In this document: positions 40,386 through 40,447 of the stretch, piece after piece
How positions within the stretch are numbered: position 1 is the first letter of the stretch
How the letters are laid out: the number at the start of each line of letters is the position of its first letter
Source: Treponema sp.
Lineage (GTDB): Bacteria > Spirochaetota > Spirochaetia > Treponematales > Treponemataceae
DNA: 40,447 bases
Direction of reading: 5' to 3'
NCBI GenBank assembly: GCA_017521105.1
Contig: JAFXDY010000108.1
Location: 1-40,447, forward strand
Translations under genes and position numbers: made by a program
Notes under the pieces: generated by a model
Told to the model about the DNA's origin: nothing
What the model saw: only the letters and a program-made list of their open reading frames with translations
The model's database searches: none

Positions 40386-40447
40386 TGGTGTCCTCACAAA
40401 ATTTTAATGATTAATTATAGCGAATTTTGGGTAAAGATACAATAAAG

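Overview
The window looks like chromosome from a host-associated spirochaete, most probably a Treponema (inference). The reasons are: strongly AT-rich sequence, a spirochaete-style lipoprotein with a C21 lipobox and GLUG repeats, a PilZ protein and a GGDEF protein, a GldG-type ABC operon with a DUF4340 partner, and intergenic DNA full of short palindromic repeats. No composition was computed and no search was run.

Layout. At 1-2.0 kb are the 5' end of a GH31 glycosidase (- strand), a membrane-anchored LuxR-type regulator and an isolated leuD. At 2.1-3.7 kb are an NCS2 purine permease and a tRNA-Gly(UCC) with a clear promoter and terminator, followed by a folded intergenic element. At 3.9-11.5 kb is a long, tightly packed - strand operon: PilZ, a helical-repeat secreted protein, comEC, rsmA, yggS, a small secreted protein, rluD and a second RluA-type pseudouridine synthase. 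A CPBP membrane protease diverges from it. At 12.2-16.0 kb is a GldA/GldG/DUF4340-type ABC operon. At 16.3-19.0 kb are rnz, a MATE exporter and a small hypothetical gene. At 19.1-24.2 kb is a + strand operon MoxR, DUF58, DUF4129-like membrane protein and ATP-grasp ligase. It converges on a - strand pair of FemAB-like transferase and degenerate GGDEF protein; together these may form an envelope-related module (inference). At 27.8-29.9 kb is a YtrA-type ABC operon with a palindromic operator. At 30-38 kb is a repeat-rich stretch holding a GIY-YIG protein, nadE, a lipoprotein gene split by an in-frame stop, a second MATE gene, a flavin reductase-rubredoxin fusion, a VapBC-type pair and a vanZ-like gene. 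metG closes the window.

The most interesting signals are repeats. A 72-bp double-hairpin element (24 codons, no stop in the frame used) occurs five times, and two tandem copies sit in frame inside the ATP-grasp gene. Pieces of two other hairpin families sit in frame inside the FemAB gene. This resembles the Rickettsia palindromic elements that insert into coding genes. A family of 17 short hairpins keeps its loop and flanks while both stem arms change together. Direct repeats made of these hairpins bracket a GIY-YIG gene. Separately, several genes without a Shine-Dalgarno sequence have a -10-like hexamer exactly six bases before the ATG, which suggests leaderless mRNAs.
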